Of a stretch of 64,000 nucleotides of DNA, positions 1 through 10,889 are shown piece by piece (the first letter of the stretch is position 1; every line of letters starts with the position of its first letter). The translations under genes were made by a program, and so were the position numbers. Source of the DNA: Chaetoderma sp. LZ-2023a (taxonomy: Eukaryota > Mollusca > Caudofoveata > Chaetodermatida > Chaetodermatidae); NCBI GenBank assembly GCA_034401795.1, contig CM067360.1, positions 53,555,768-53,619,767 on the forward strand. The letters run 5' to 3'. The notes beneath the pieces are model-generated. The model was given only the letters and a program-made list of their open reading frames with translations. It did no database searches and was not told the origin of the DNA.

Positions 1-640
1 GGCACCAGACACTGGCATCACGATCAAACCTAGTTAACTTCGGTATAATGATCGGTTTGCCGGGATATCTCAAAGATTGGTTCTTTGACATAACCTCTGC
101 TCTTGGCAGAAGACGCAGACCTTCTCCAGAAACAATAAATCGGTTCCTCTCTGCCGAAAGCGCATGGATCTCACTGCGCCTTCTAGCTGAGGAAGCTGCC
201 AATAGAAAGACCGCCTTTTTAGAGTCAAATGCTTTAGACTAGCCGAACGCAACGGTTCGAAAGGGTGCTTGGCCAGTACATTAAGCACTAAAGATAGACT
301 CCAGGCTGGAATGACTACCGGTTGTCTCGGTCGGAGATTGCTCATTCCCTTCAACATCACATTTAACTGGGCCACCTCTGGACTATCCCTGTTGGCTAGA
401 CAAGGGATAACTGATGCCAAAGCTGACTTGTATCCAGCAACTGTGACGGGAGCTAGTCCTGAAAAGAACAGCTCACAGAGAAAGTCTGCTATTTGCTGAT
501 AGTGGATTGAAAGGTATCAATACCCTTTTCTTCACACCAGTCTGCAAATCTGTTAACCTTGTTGTTATATGACTTGAAGGTTGACCTCCTTCTCGCAGCC
601 GCGATGAAATCAGCAGCCTGTCGAGAAAAGCCTTCCGACG
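1..640 (-). pseudogene. tyrosine recombinase, N-terminal half (DIRS A1)
   Basis: Continues from the RNase H frame and corresponds to the core-binding (SAM-like) domain and the start of the catalytic domain of the recombinase that is complete in copy A3 at about 61100-62145. Recognisable blocks include the stretch beginning FSRQAADFIAAARRR and the block RQPVVIPAWSLSLVLNV. Compared with A3 there is a one-base deletion near position 500 that ends the upstream frame in a stop at 489, and another indel near 200 in the run before the first catalytic arginine. The HxxR box and the tyrosine lie outside the window. A disabled copy, inferred from the frame breaks. Confidence 0.8.
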
Positions 641-1527
641 TGGAACATTGTTTGATAACATCCACGCAGTCATTGAACATTTCGGGACACTCGTGTAGGA
701 AGCGTCCCTTGGCCTGGGAGATTATGTTCGGAATCTCGGGCAACTGCACAGGATTTTCCACCAGCAGATCTAGAAGATCCGTGAACCACGCCCTGCTCGG
801 CCAATACGGCGCTATTAGCAGGACCAGACACGGTTCCTCCCTGACCTTCACCAAAACCTTCGGTAGAAGAATGGTGGGTGGGTACGCGTAAGCGTGCATC
901 CCTCTCCAGCTTATCGCCAGAGCGTCTGTATCGACGGCATTTGGATCTGTAATCGGCGAGACATATGTCATGATTTGAGCATTTTCCTTTGTGGCGAACA
1001 AGTCCACGTTGGGTTTGCCCCAATGCTCGAAGATCCGTCGCAGAACTGGAGGGTTGAGGGACCATTCTGTTGGCAGGATTCTCTGTCTGCGAGACAAAGC
1101 ATCCGCCAGAATGTTCAATCGGCCAGGAATACGAGCTGCTTTCAAAACAACCGAGTAATTCCTGCACCATTGAATCAAGTGCCACACCCTGATACACAGA
1201 GTGGGCGACCTGGTCCCGCCTTGGCGATTTATATATGATACTACTGTCGAATCGACCGACCGTATCAATATCACCCTGACCCTGATCATCGGAAGGAACT
1301 CTTCCAACGCCAGTTCCACTGCCATCATTTCCAACAGATTGATATGCAGCTGACTCTCCGGGAGAGTCCATGTGCCCGAGACCTGGTTCTCCCAGGCAGG
1401 CACCCCACCCTTCCAGCGATGCATCCGTGTAGATGGACAGCTGGGGGCGGGGTAGGTGCAGCAAAACCCCTAATAGGAGATTCTGACGCTGTTTCCACCA
1501 TAGAAGATGCGATATTATCGGCTCCAA
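489..1527 (-). pseudogene. RNase H domain and RH-YR linker (DIRS A1)
   Basis: The ribonuclease H fold is recognised from YTDASLEGWGACLGE (first acidic residue), INLLEMMAVELALEE (second), and ADALSR at the end, the usual animal retroelement pattern. The third acidic site reads RSVDST here but RSDNST in copy A3, so the usual aspartate is replaced by valine in A1. The domain is split over two frames: one carries the first motif, the other (stop at 489) carries the rest and is fused in frame to the start of the recombinase. The linker with NVDLFATKENAQ and APYWPSRAWF blocks is typical of the region between RNase H and YR in DIRS elements. Confidence 0.82.
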
Positions 1528-2637
1528 AACTTTGTTTTGACAGGGGTTCTGTTCTCTGTTTCCACAGAGACATCAGATACAACTGGATAGGCCTTCGCAT
1601 TAGAGCATCGTACGGGATAACCTGCTCCATGGAGACCATCATGCCCAGCATCTGAAGGAACCGCCTCGCCTTGAATGTGGTTTCCCACTCGAAAACTCTT
1701 GAGGATGGCTAACAGAGACACCACTCTGGGCTCTGATGGGTAAACCCTGCCCTCCTCAAGGTCGAATCGCATCCCAAAATAAACGAAACGTTGAGTGGGC
1801 GTCAACTCGGATTTCTCCTCGTTGACTATGCAGCGTAGATCTGAAAGTAACTTCAGAGTCAGAGCAGTATCCACGTTCAACCTGGCTGCCGAGTCTGCCT
1901 TAAGCAGCCAGTCGTCTATGTAGGTGTGTAGCGCCACGTTCTCTTTTCTGAGAAACGCTGTCACCGCAAGGACCACTCTTGTGAAAACCCTCGGTGCTGT
2001 CGACAGGCCAAACGGGAGACTGTAAACTCCCATACTTGATTCTGAAACGCAAATCTCAGAAACCTGTGCCAACTCCGATTCATAGGAATGTGGAAATATG
2101 CATTTTTCAGATCGATCGATACACACCACATTCCTTTCCTCAATCCCGCATTACCGACCTCGGCGTTTCCATCTGGAACCGAGGCGTATGGATAAACCAA
2201 TTTAATGGCCTGAGATTGAGTATGGGTCTCCATCCCCCTGTGCTCTTGGGGACAAGGAACATGTTTGAATAGACGCCTGGAGTGTTTCGATTTGCTGGTT
2301 TTATTGCTCCCGTCAGAAGCAAACCCGACACTTCCTTTTGAACGGCTTCTAACTTGTCTGGCTCCCTTGGTACGGGTGTCCAGACAGGTGCCAAAGACAG
2401 ATTTTGTGGTGGAAAGTCCCACCACTCCGGCATGTAACCCTGGGATAACCATCCCAGGACCAGACTGTCTGACGTCACACCTTGCCAGGCCTCGACGAAA
2501 CGCATGAGCCTTCCACCCACCATAGACGCCTCGACGTCTAACGGGGTTGTCCGGCTCGCAGTCCGCCCCCCCCACTCTTTCTTAACGAGAGAGAGTGAGA
2601 ACCATTTCGTTCTAGGCACGACGGGTATAACTGGCAC
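1515..2637 (-). pseudogene. reverse transcriptase (DIRS A1)
   Basis: Reverse transcriptase of the DIRS type, which copies the element RNA in cytoplasmic particles. Visible blocks in order: GAIKPANRNTPGVYSNMF and VPKSTGGWRPILNLRPLN (fingers), CVSIDLKNAYFHIPM (palm motif A, first catalytic aspartate), SLPFGLSTAPRVFTRV (motif B), and TYIDDWLLKA (motif C with both aspartates), then LTPTQRFVYFGMRFD (thumb side). The blocks are spread over three frames, with breaks near 2140 and 2000, so no intact protein can be made. YIDDW instead of the Gypsy YIDDV is characteristic of YR retrotransposons. Confidence 0.88.
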
Positions 2638-2694
2638 CGCTGTTCCTGTCGCACAGGCGCGGTCCAGGCGGATATGAAGGGAGCTTTCGTACCC

Positions 2695-4750
2695 TCAGGT
2701 ACGCTTCGGCCCCTTCTGTCCGCCATTTGAGGCCTTACCCTTACCCTTCCGCTTGCCCTTCCCGCCTCTAGGGCGGTCAGGAGCAACATTGGGGAGGGTA
2801 GGCGCCTCTACAACCTTCCTGGGCTTCTTCGCCGGCGGCGGCTCTGAAACCCCAGCTGAAGCAGAAGTCGCAACAGGCCTAGCTTTCGCCTTGCCCTTAT
2901 GCTTCTTCTGCTCCTTTGAAGGTTGTCCCGTTAGCGGTTTCCCCACAGGCCCTAGTGCATGCGCTTGCCGCACTAGCTCTAGCTGTAGGTTTACCGCTAA
3001 CCGATTCTGCGCGATACTGGCGGTATCCTCTAAGATGGCCCATGCTTGGCCACCGAAGATGCTAGGCCCTGTCAGGGGTGTCCCAAGGAGACGCTCCCTG
3101 ACTGCCGTAGCCGGACGCATATGGTCAATGACCATTTGCCTCCTGGATTTTGTCACACGCGCTTGCACCCTTGCCAATGCGTCCATCGACAGCACCAGGC
3201 CGTCATTGACACATGAAAGCGCCACAGGTGGCACAGGGTGGCCTGCCCCGCTTCAGCCCACACCGACTGAAGGAGACGATAAGAGTGGTTGACATCGCAT
3301 AGGGACAGGACTTCTTAATGGTGTACCTGAGACTTGTCCACAAGTGCCGGACCGGGGTGACCCGGCACGGCACTCTGGACGCCCAGTACCCATCGGTCAT
3401 CCTCCGTGACCGACGGGACTACACCATACCTGTCGTATTCCCCCCGCGGAATACGACATCTTGCCCGCACCTCCCTGGAGGCCGCAGGGAGCTGACCCTT
3501 GGTCATCAGTTGTTTGCTATAAATAGCATCCAACCATTCTATGAACCGTGGATCCAGTCCCACTGACTGGATCCGGGCCGCGGGCAAAATCCCCGTCCTG
3601 ATCGACGCAACCGACGGACGGGGCGCATCTTCATCAGCCGTGGCCGAAACCACAGACGGGTCAACCCTGGCTAGCCACGCCAGAGCATCTGACCAATCTA
3701 CCTCCGATGAAGACACCCCTGCAAACACGTCACCCGTTGACGTGCTCACGGGTCTGCCAGCCACGGCCTCCCAGCAAGGAGCCACGGCTGACACGCCAGG
3801 CACTCCGGTACCACACGGTTCCGCCGCCACCCCATGAAACACTCCGGTCCATGGGGTAGGTCCGCACGGAAAACCGTACGGACCCGTAGCAGTCGCGGAA
3901 CCATAGCCGGACACGGGCGCCCACGGCACCCCACGTCCGACTGCCAGACCAGGCGAGATAGGTGAGTACCACGCCCGGCCCGGCACACCCGTTCCCGTGA
4001 CGGCTGGTGCCAAACCAAGCCGCACGGAACCGGTGCACGGTAACGGATTTGCCTCAGCCACAGGCGGAGCCGCTGACCTGGCTTGCGCCAAACCAGACAA
4101 ATGGAGGCCGGTTCCGTCTAGGATGGAATCAACCTCCATATTCTCCACCTGCGGCTTCACGGGCCGCAGCAACCTCTCCTCCTCGGCCTCCTCGTCTTCA
4201 GACTCCGAAGAGTCGTCACTAGACGAGTCAACCGTGGAACCGTCCTGGCGGACGACTCCCACACCTGACGGACCGGCCACCGCTACTGGACCACCCGGAG
4301 GTGGCCGCAGAGAAACAGAAACCCGTCTGGCCGAAGCCAGACGGGACTGCCAGGGGGCCGTACGAGACGGCCCCCTCGGTAACCAGTCCAGAATCCTGTC
4401 CGAGGACAGGATCCGTACCAGGCATGGGGAGAAACTGCCCCCCAACCTTTGGTAGCAGGGACGACACCAGCGTGGTCAGAACGCTATGCAGAAAAACCCT
4501 GCAGAGCCGGACCAAACCACGCCGGCGGTGCCATCCCCGCCACCTCCAGCTGGGGACGTGGAGCACCCGCACCGGCCGAACCCGGCGCTCCACGATTTAC
4601 TCTCGGACCGCCTGACCCCGCGTCAGACCCAGCCAAGTCCTTCTGGGCAAGGAACTTAACCATCGTTTCGACGGACCACACTGCACAAACATTACACCTA
4701 TGATCTATATTACACAGGGCACACATAAAACAGACATGGTCCTTGAACAT
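2695..4750 (-). pseudogene. gag-like protein (DIRS A1)
   Basis: Upstream of the RT lies a long Pro/Gly/Ser/Val-rich reading frame (4445-3315, continued in another frame 3234-2695), with an acidic Ser/Glu/Asp block near 4190 and a Lys/Gly-rich basic tail (KGKRKGKGKASNGGQKG) suited to nucleic-acid binding. At the N-terminus (4750-4650) a short cysteine-rich motif, CFMCALCNIDHRCNVC, is shared with copy A2 although the surroundings have drifted. The block RWVLGVQSA and the ARVQARVTKSRRQMV helix are also conserved in A2. Position and composition identify it as the DIRS structural protein; sequence identity to named gag families is not claimed. At least two frameshifts. Confidence 0.72.
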
Positions 4751-5688
4751 TACACGGACAAACTTATGGCAGTCGTCACATGATGGCGGGGCTGGCTTGG
4801 CCTATAAAATAAGCACAAACCTACAATAAACAAGCGGAACGAGACCCGGATGGAAGGCAGACAATTAATTTTCAAATAATTTGACTCATAAATTAACCGT
4901 AACCTCCCCGCACCCCACCACGTTACAACAACGATCGCATTGATTATGACGACAAGTACGCGGCGGGCACAACACACCCATAATAGATCCTCCAGGATGT
5001 GTAACGGCTCCAGGAATCATATCGCATAGCATTCAGGGTATATTTACTAATCAATATAAATTATACTCCTAACGAACGCAGCACGATATGTGAAGAAAAC
5101 AACAAAATGTATAACAAAACTGCTGTCTCACACGGTAAAACCGCAGACCACACATCTACTCAAGAATTTTGAAACCACCGATCATTGCAAACCGATCGTG
5201 ATCGCATGTAAACTTGATCATTCTAAAGTTTCCGGTACCATTTTTAGTACGCAGCACCCAGAATAAGATGCGCGAATTAATGAACAATTTTTCTTCACAT
5301 AAACATCCGAGCGACCGGGTGTGACGTCACCCGCTCGGATTCTACGGAGAACGACGTCAGCCGATATTCGTGTTAGAAATACCGTAGCAAACACCTATTT
5401 TCATATCTGCCGATCGCCTGTTGGGGTTTAAAGAAGGCGATCGTCTGGCATATATCGTTGTTAGCACACGTCCCAGATTCTATGGGGACAGAAATTGGAA
5501 CATGCGACACAACGAAATTTAGAGACCTAAGTCTTTTAACTATGGATAATAAAGAACAATACAACCTGGTTGTCTTGGGCGGTATTCTCCATAGTCCTTA
5601 GTTAATCCTTTCAGAACACACAAACTATCACTGATTAAAGACTTAGATTATTTTAAAACACTAAAATCCTTAATGCAAAAAGCATGTA
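4751..5688 (-). other. 5' leader of DIRS A1 with CRE palindrome
   Basis: No coding sequence is apparent. The part from about 4770 to 5070 is shared with copy A2 (10483-10787), including the block around the ATCATATCGCATAGCATTC motif, after which A2 stops. At 5308-5338 a GC-rich imperfect palindrome is centred on TGACGTCA (5322-5329), a classical CRE/ATF site. Being upstream of gag on the minus strand it could be part of the element promoter; this is inference. Confidence 0.5.
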
Positions 5689-5869
5689 TTGCTCTTGTCG
5701 CTATGCAAACAAGAATGAGCTCTATGGTAAACGGGTACTCGGCAGTTGGGAGCCGAGTACCCGGTTCCCAGGAGTCGGTAAAGCTTTCTAAGTCTATAAT
5801 CCTAGAGCCGCTGTCAGGGCCAGCTGTATATCAGAAGTAACAGAATGGTGAGTATTGATCGAAGGAGAA
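5689..5869 (-). repeat. left inverted terminal repeat of DIRS A1
   Basis: About 180 bp matching the left terminal repeat of A3 (59795-59975, opposite strand) and the right terminal repeats of A3 and A4. It includes the self-complementary core GGGTACTCGGCAGTTGGGAG / CCGAGTACCC and ends in GAAGGAGAA at 5869. Being shared by both ends of A3 in opposite orientation, it is a genuine DIRS-type inverted terminal repeat. Confidence 0.88.
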
Positions 5870-7366
5870 CTATATTTCTCCATCGAAATCTCCAAAACAT
5901 GTAGGACAGCCAGGGCTTTCCGATACACTCCTTGTCTCTCAATCCGAAACACCCACACTATAGTCGCCATATCAGAAAAAAGTGGAGCCCAAAAATGCCC
6001 ACTTCCAGTTGACAAAACTTCACCTCTGATGAGTTCCACTCAAGGAATGAAATGCCATGAAGTCTGAATCAAAAACAGTGATGACTACATATGATCATTA
6101 CCCACACAAATAGCCACGAAACTCTCCTCCAAAGGATCACTCTCTCTCTACGAACTTGACCTACAGAACCCCTTAGAAATTTGTCACCAAAATGACTTAC
6201 AACCGGTAAAAAACTTAAACCACCAAAAAGTTTTCAAAAAACCGCCAAAAACGGATACAACCGGTAAAGCTTCCAAAACCGGTAAAAATTACCACAACTG
6301 CCAGAAATGGCCCAACCGCGAAAATATGGCAGAACCGCCAAAACCCACAAACGGTAAAAAATACACAACATCCAAAATACGGACACAACCGCCAAAAAGG
6401 TCCAACTGGTAAAAAAAAGTCACAACCGGTAAACTCGACCCCAACCGGCAAAATATAGGTCAACCGGTAAAAATTGTTGGACCACACCGCCAAACCTCCA
6501 AAAATTTCAAATGGTAGAACCGGCAATCTGGTTATTCTCAGTCCATATATAGTCAAGTTCGACCCAATCCACAGGCTCGTCCAGAAAGGGTATAAAAGGG
6601 ATGAAAATTTCAGTCCAGATCATTCAGACTTTTGGTCTCACATCGTGACCAAGCGTCAGGCTAAATACCTTCTAGTACATGTAGCTCATATTACTGACTA
6701 CGTTGTTATTTACCATCCATTACCCTCAGACAGCAGGTTTCCGTGCCATATGTCAGTCTGGCACCTGGCACACAGCGTCCATTTGGGGTAGAATGATCAT
6801 AGTGTGGTAGACTTCAACCCATCTAACTACTGTATGACCATATTTTGCTTGTCAGTGCGCATTAGCCTCATATGGTTGGTACATGTAGGACACGCCCACC
6901 TGGCCTGGATGAATGTGTGTGGAGATACAGGGGTCGAAACAGTAAAATAATTGTACCTGTTCCAGGTGACGGGTAGATTTTTATTGTACATGTCACTTCA
7001 TATTTTTACCCAGATAATCCGGATCGGGTAAAATAGTAATATATTATAATCAATGACAAATCAGCATGTTAAGAGTAAAGACTGAATGTTGTATTATATT
7101 ATGAATAAAGCAATTTAACAAACAAAATGACTTAATTAATTTTGTCTTCTAATTCTTCAATTGTTAAATGTCAACTGACCTGTGACTGAATTATATGATC
7201 CTGAGTGAATGTCAATCTCATTCTGCCGAATGTTCTGTGTCGTCCAAAGCCTTTCGTGGCCCATATGCATCCATTAGCCATCTTGGCATTTTTATCTCGC
7301 CTTTCACGAAGTGAAGAGATTTTGGGAGAGTGGGGAAAAATGTTGGCGTCTGCGTTGATGTCTGGT
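5870..7366. other. non-coding spacer with degenerate minisatellite
   Basis: No gene is recognised. The stretch 6190-6515 is a degenerate minisatellite listed separately. The remainder is AT-rich unique-looking DNA. The ORF-like run on the minus strand across 6215-6556 is only the translation of the repeat. Confidence 0.6.
6190..6515. repeat. degenerate minisatellite, ACCGGTAAA / ACCGCCAAA units
   Basis: About fifteen imperfect units of roughly 18-23 bp, each built around AACCGGTAAA or AACCGCCAAA. The unit alternates between two variants (CGGTAAA and CGCCAAA), so the array looks like an old tandem repeat that has diverged. Confidence 0.7.
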
Positions 7367-8034
7367 CAGGTTAATCTTTTTTAAATGACATTTGTCGTTA
7401 TCCGATTTTAAAGAAAGTTACACAGATGTGTTCTAAGGGTTGCTTTTATAATTTTTTCTATACTTTATCATGTTTGAACAAAGAATATTTTGTGGGTCAA
7501 CAGTTATCTTTCTTGGCTGTGTTAAGCTTTTTTTAAACGACATTTGCACCCGCAAGGAGATATCCCATTAAAAAAAAAACTTCACAGATTTGGTCTATAC
7601 GATGCTTAGGACCAGTCCACATAAAAAAAATTCTATATTTTTTCGCCGCTTAAACTTTGACTATTTTCGTGATGATTTGCATGCAGGTTATATTCTGGCT
7701 ATGGATTTTGGTCGTGTTAAGCTTTTTTCAAATGACATTTACACTCACAAAGGGTTGGGCGATTTGTTCTATACGATGCTTGGGACTAGGCCACATCAAA
7801 AGAAAATTTTCTTTGAAATTTTTTCAGGATTTTTTCCCAGTTTGAACTCTAATTATTTTATGGCTTACATGTACATGTATTTGTATGCAGGTTACATGTA
7901 TGTGGCCAACTATAGGTTTTGGCTGTGAAAAGCTTTTTTTCAAACGACATTTGCACCAACAAGGGGTTATCTAATTTGAATAAAACTTCACAGATTTGTT
8001 CTATACCATGCTTAGGACTGGCCCACATCAAACG
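7367..8034. repeat. tandem repeat of about 150-210 bp units
   Basis: Four related units begin near 7367, 7520, 7713 and 7924 with GTTAAGCTTTTTTNAAAYGACATTT. At least three contain the block TCTATACGATGCTTAGGAC followed by CCACAT. The array is cut at 8034 by DIRS copy A2, exactly after CCCACATCAAA. Low-complexity T and A runs separate the conserved blocks. No coding capacity. Confidence 0.7.
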
Positions 8035-8476
8035 GGTCTCCATCCCCCTGTGCTCTTGGGGACAAGGAATATGTTTGAATAGAAGCCTGGAGTGTTCCGG
8101 TTTGCTGGTTTTATAGCTCCCTTCAGAAGCAAACCTGACACTTCGTTTTGAATGGCTTCTAACTTGTCTGGTTCCCTTGGTACGGGTGTCCAGACAGGTG
8201 CCAAAGACAGATTCTGTGGTGGAAAATCCCACCACTCCAGTATGTACCCCTGGGATAGCCATCCCAGGACCAGACTGTCTGACGTCACACCTCGCCAAGC
8301 CGCGACGAAACGCATGAGCCTTCCACCCACTATAGACGCATCGACACCTAATGGGGGTGTCTGGCTCGCGATCCTCTCCCCACACCCCCCTCTCTTGACG
8401 AGAGAGAGTGAGAACCATTTTGGTCTCGCCTTGGACAGGTGCGGTCCAGGCAGATACGAAGGGAGCCCTCGTACCC
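8035..8476 (-). pseudogene. reverse transcriptase, N-terminal fragment (DIRS A2)
   Basis: Continues from gag and matches the RT fingers of A1: the blocks GWLSQGYILEWWDFPPQNL, VPREPDKLEAIQNEVSG, GAIKPANRNTPGFYSN and VPKSTGGWRPV are readable on the minus strand. Homology ends at 8035, before palm motif A, so no catalytic aspartate is present. A truncated relic. Confidence 0.85.
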
Positions 8477-10472
8477 TCAGGTACGATCCGCTCCCTTCTT
8501 TCCGACCTTTGAGGACTTACCCTTCCCCTTCCCACCTCTCGGGCGATCAGGAGCAACATTGGGGAGGGTAGGGGCCTCCACAACCTTCTCGGCCTTCCTC
8601 GCCGGAGGCGGCTGAGAAAACCCAGTAGAAGCAGAAGCAGCACTAGGCTTAGCCTTCGCCTTGCTTTTGTGCTTTTTCTGCTTCTTAGAAGGTTGCCCGG
8701 TCAGCGGCTTGGTTACAGCCCCTAGTGCATGCGCTTGATGCACTAGCTCTAGCTGCAGAGTAACCGCCAACCGATTCCGCGCAATGCTGGCCGTGTCCGC
8801 TAAGATGGCCCGCGCTTGGCCACCAAAGATGCTAGGGCCTGTAAGGGGCGTCCCAAGAAGACGCTCCCTGACGGCTGTAGCTGGACGCATATGGTCAAGG
8901 ACCATCTGCCTCCTAGACTTAGTCACACACGCCTGCACCCTTGCCAATGCGTCCATAGACAGCACCAGGCCGTCATTGACGCACGACAGCGCCACAGGTG
9001 GCAGAGGGTGGCCTGCCCCCGCTTCAGCCCACACCGACTGAAGAAGGTGATAAGAGTGGTTGACAGCACTCATTGCTGCCCTCACCCCCTCATCACATAG
9101 GGACAGGACTTCATCATGGTGTACCTGAGCTTTGTCCACCAGTGCCGGGGCGGGGCCACCCGCTTCAGCACTCTGGACACCCAGTACCCAGCGGTCATCC
9201 TCGGTGACCGACAGGACAACACAATACCTGTCGTATTCCCCCCATGGAATACGACACCTCGCGTGCACCTCCCTGGAGACCGCAGGAAGCTGGCCCTTGG
9301 TCAGGAGTTGTTCGCTATAAATAGCATCAAGCAACTCCATAAAACTTGGATCCAGTCCAATAGACTGGATCCAGGCTGCGGGCAAGATCCCCATCCTAAT
9401 CGATACCACCGATGGACGGGGTGCATCCTCCTCGGCCGTCGAAACCACAGACGGGTCTACTCTGGCCAGCCAAGCCAGAGCCTCAGACCAATCTGTCTCC
9501 GAGGAGGGCACTCCTGTGAACACGTCACCCATTGACATGTTCACGGCCCTACCAGCAATGGCCTCCCTGCTAGAAGCCATTGCTGATATACCAGGAACTC
9601 CGGTACCGTACGGTTCCGCCACCACCCCATGGAACACACCAGTCAATGGAGTAGGCCCGCACGGAAAACCGTGCGGACCCGCAGCGGTTGAAGAACCGTG
9701 GCCAAACACGGGTGCCAACGGCACCCCATGTCTAACCGCCGGACCAGGCGAGATAGGTGAGTACCACGCCTGGCCAGCCACACCCGTCACCGTGTCAGTT
9801 GGTGGCAAACCAACCATCACGGGACCGGTGCCTGGTACCGGAGTGGCCTCAACCACGGGCGGAGACGCTGCCCAGACAGATGGAGGACAGTTCTGTCCAG
9901 GATGGAATCGACCTCCATGCTCTCCACCCGCGGCATCACAGGCCGCAGCAATCTCTACTCCTCGGCTTCCTCATGTTCAGACCCCGAAGAGTCGTCACTA
10001 GACGAGGAAACCCTGGCGGACGGCGACCGCTACTGGACCACCCGGAGGTGACCGCAGAGAAACAGAGCCCATCAGGCCGGAGCCCGACGGGACTGCCAGG
10101 GGGCCATACGAGACGGCTCCCTCGGTGGCCAGTCCAGAACCCTGTCCAAGGACAGGGTCCAAATCAAACACGGGGAGAGACTGCCCTACAACTTTTAGCA
10201 ACAGGGCCGCTTTGCATAGCAGGACCAAACCACGCCGGCGGTGCGATCTCCGCCACCTCCGGATGCAGACGTGGAACGCCCCCAAGGGCCGAAACGGACG
10301 CTCCACGATTTACTTTCGGACCGCCTGACCCCGCGTCAGACCCTGCCAAGTCCTTCTGGGCAAGGAACTTAAGCATCAAATCGACCGACCACACTGCGCA
10401 AACATTACACCTACTGTCAAGATTACACTTAGTACAGCGGAAACAGACATGGTCCTTGAAAAGAACCCTCAC
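8477..10472 (-). pseudogene. gag-like protein (DIRS A2)
   Basis: The best-preserved gag of family A: one open frame of 459 codons spans 9856-8477, preceded by the cysteine-rich N-terminal motif (CFRCTKCNLDSRCNVC) at about 10450-10400 in a frame broken by indels near 10160-9990. The C-terminal third holds an Arg/Lys helix (RVQACVTKSRRQMV), the block LLGTPLTGPSIFGGQAR and a basic tail ending GKGKGKSSKVGKKG. The composition fits a structural nucleocapsid-type protein. The conserved cysteine motif in both A1 and A2, despite drift around it, argues that it is a real functional part of the ancestral protein. Confidence 0.72.
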
Positions 10473-10889
10473 GAATTTGTGTCACATGATGGAAAGGCTG
10501 GCTTGGCCTATAAATAAGCACAAACCTACAATAAGCAAGCGGAATGAAACAGGAATGGAAGGCAGACAATTACTTTTCAAATATTTTGAACATAAATTAA
10601 GTGTTACCCCTCCCGCACCCCACCCCGCAACGTTACAGCAAAGATCGCATTGATTATGACGACAAGAATGAAGCGGGCAATAGTACACCCATACACTGAT
10701 CCTCAAGGATGTATAACGGAATCAGGAATCATATCGCATAGCATTCGGGGTATATTTACTAATAAATATAAATTATATTCCTAACGACATTCCCGTATTC
10801 CGGATATACAGTAGGACAAGAGTACTGGCTTCTAGACAATTAAAAGAGCGTCGAATCATAACAAGGATCCTGTTTACTTTGTTTACCAC

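Larger units (their letters stand above)
1..5869 (-). mobile_element. DIRS-type YR retrotransposon, family A, copy A1 (3' part beyond window)
   Basis: On the minus strand this stretch carries, in order, an inverted terminal repeat (5689-5869), a leader, a gag-like ORF, reverse transcriptase with a YIDDW motif, RNase H, and the N-terminal half of a tyrosine recombinase that runs off the window start. That order, the YR in place of an integrase, and inverted rather than direct terminal repeats define DIRS-type elements. The left terminus is set by comparison with copy A3: both end at GAAGGAGAA, after which the flanks are unrelated. Frames are broken at several places, so this copy is probably dead. 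It is very similar to A3 over the shared RT, RNase H and YR. Confidence 0.9.
8035..10787 (-). mobile_element. DIRS-type retrotransposon, family A, copy A2 (truncated both ends)
   Basis: Collinear with A1 from the leader through gag into the first part of the reverse transcriptase. The right edge is where homology to A1 stops (10787, A1 equivalent about 5070), so the terminal repeat and half of the leader are missing. The left edge at 8035 falls in the RT fingers (A1 equivalent about 2225) and abuts the tandem repeat. RNase H, YR, internal complementary region and both terminal repeats are absent, so this is an inert fragment. Confidence 0.87.

Noticed and set aside
6190-6515. CRISPR-like array
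   Set aside because: Units are degenerate and contiguous without unique spacers, in a eukaryotic context with no cas genes.
6215-6556. 113-codon minus-strand ORF rich in Phe/Gly/Val
   Set aside because: It is the ACCGGTAAA minisatellite read on the other strand.
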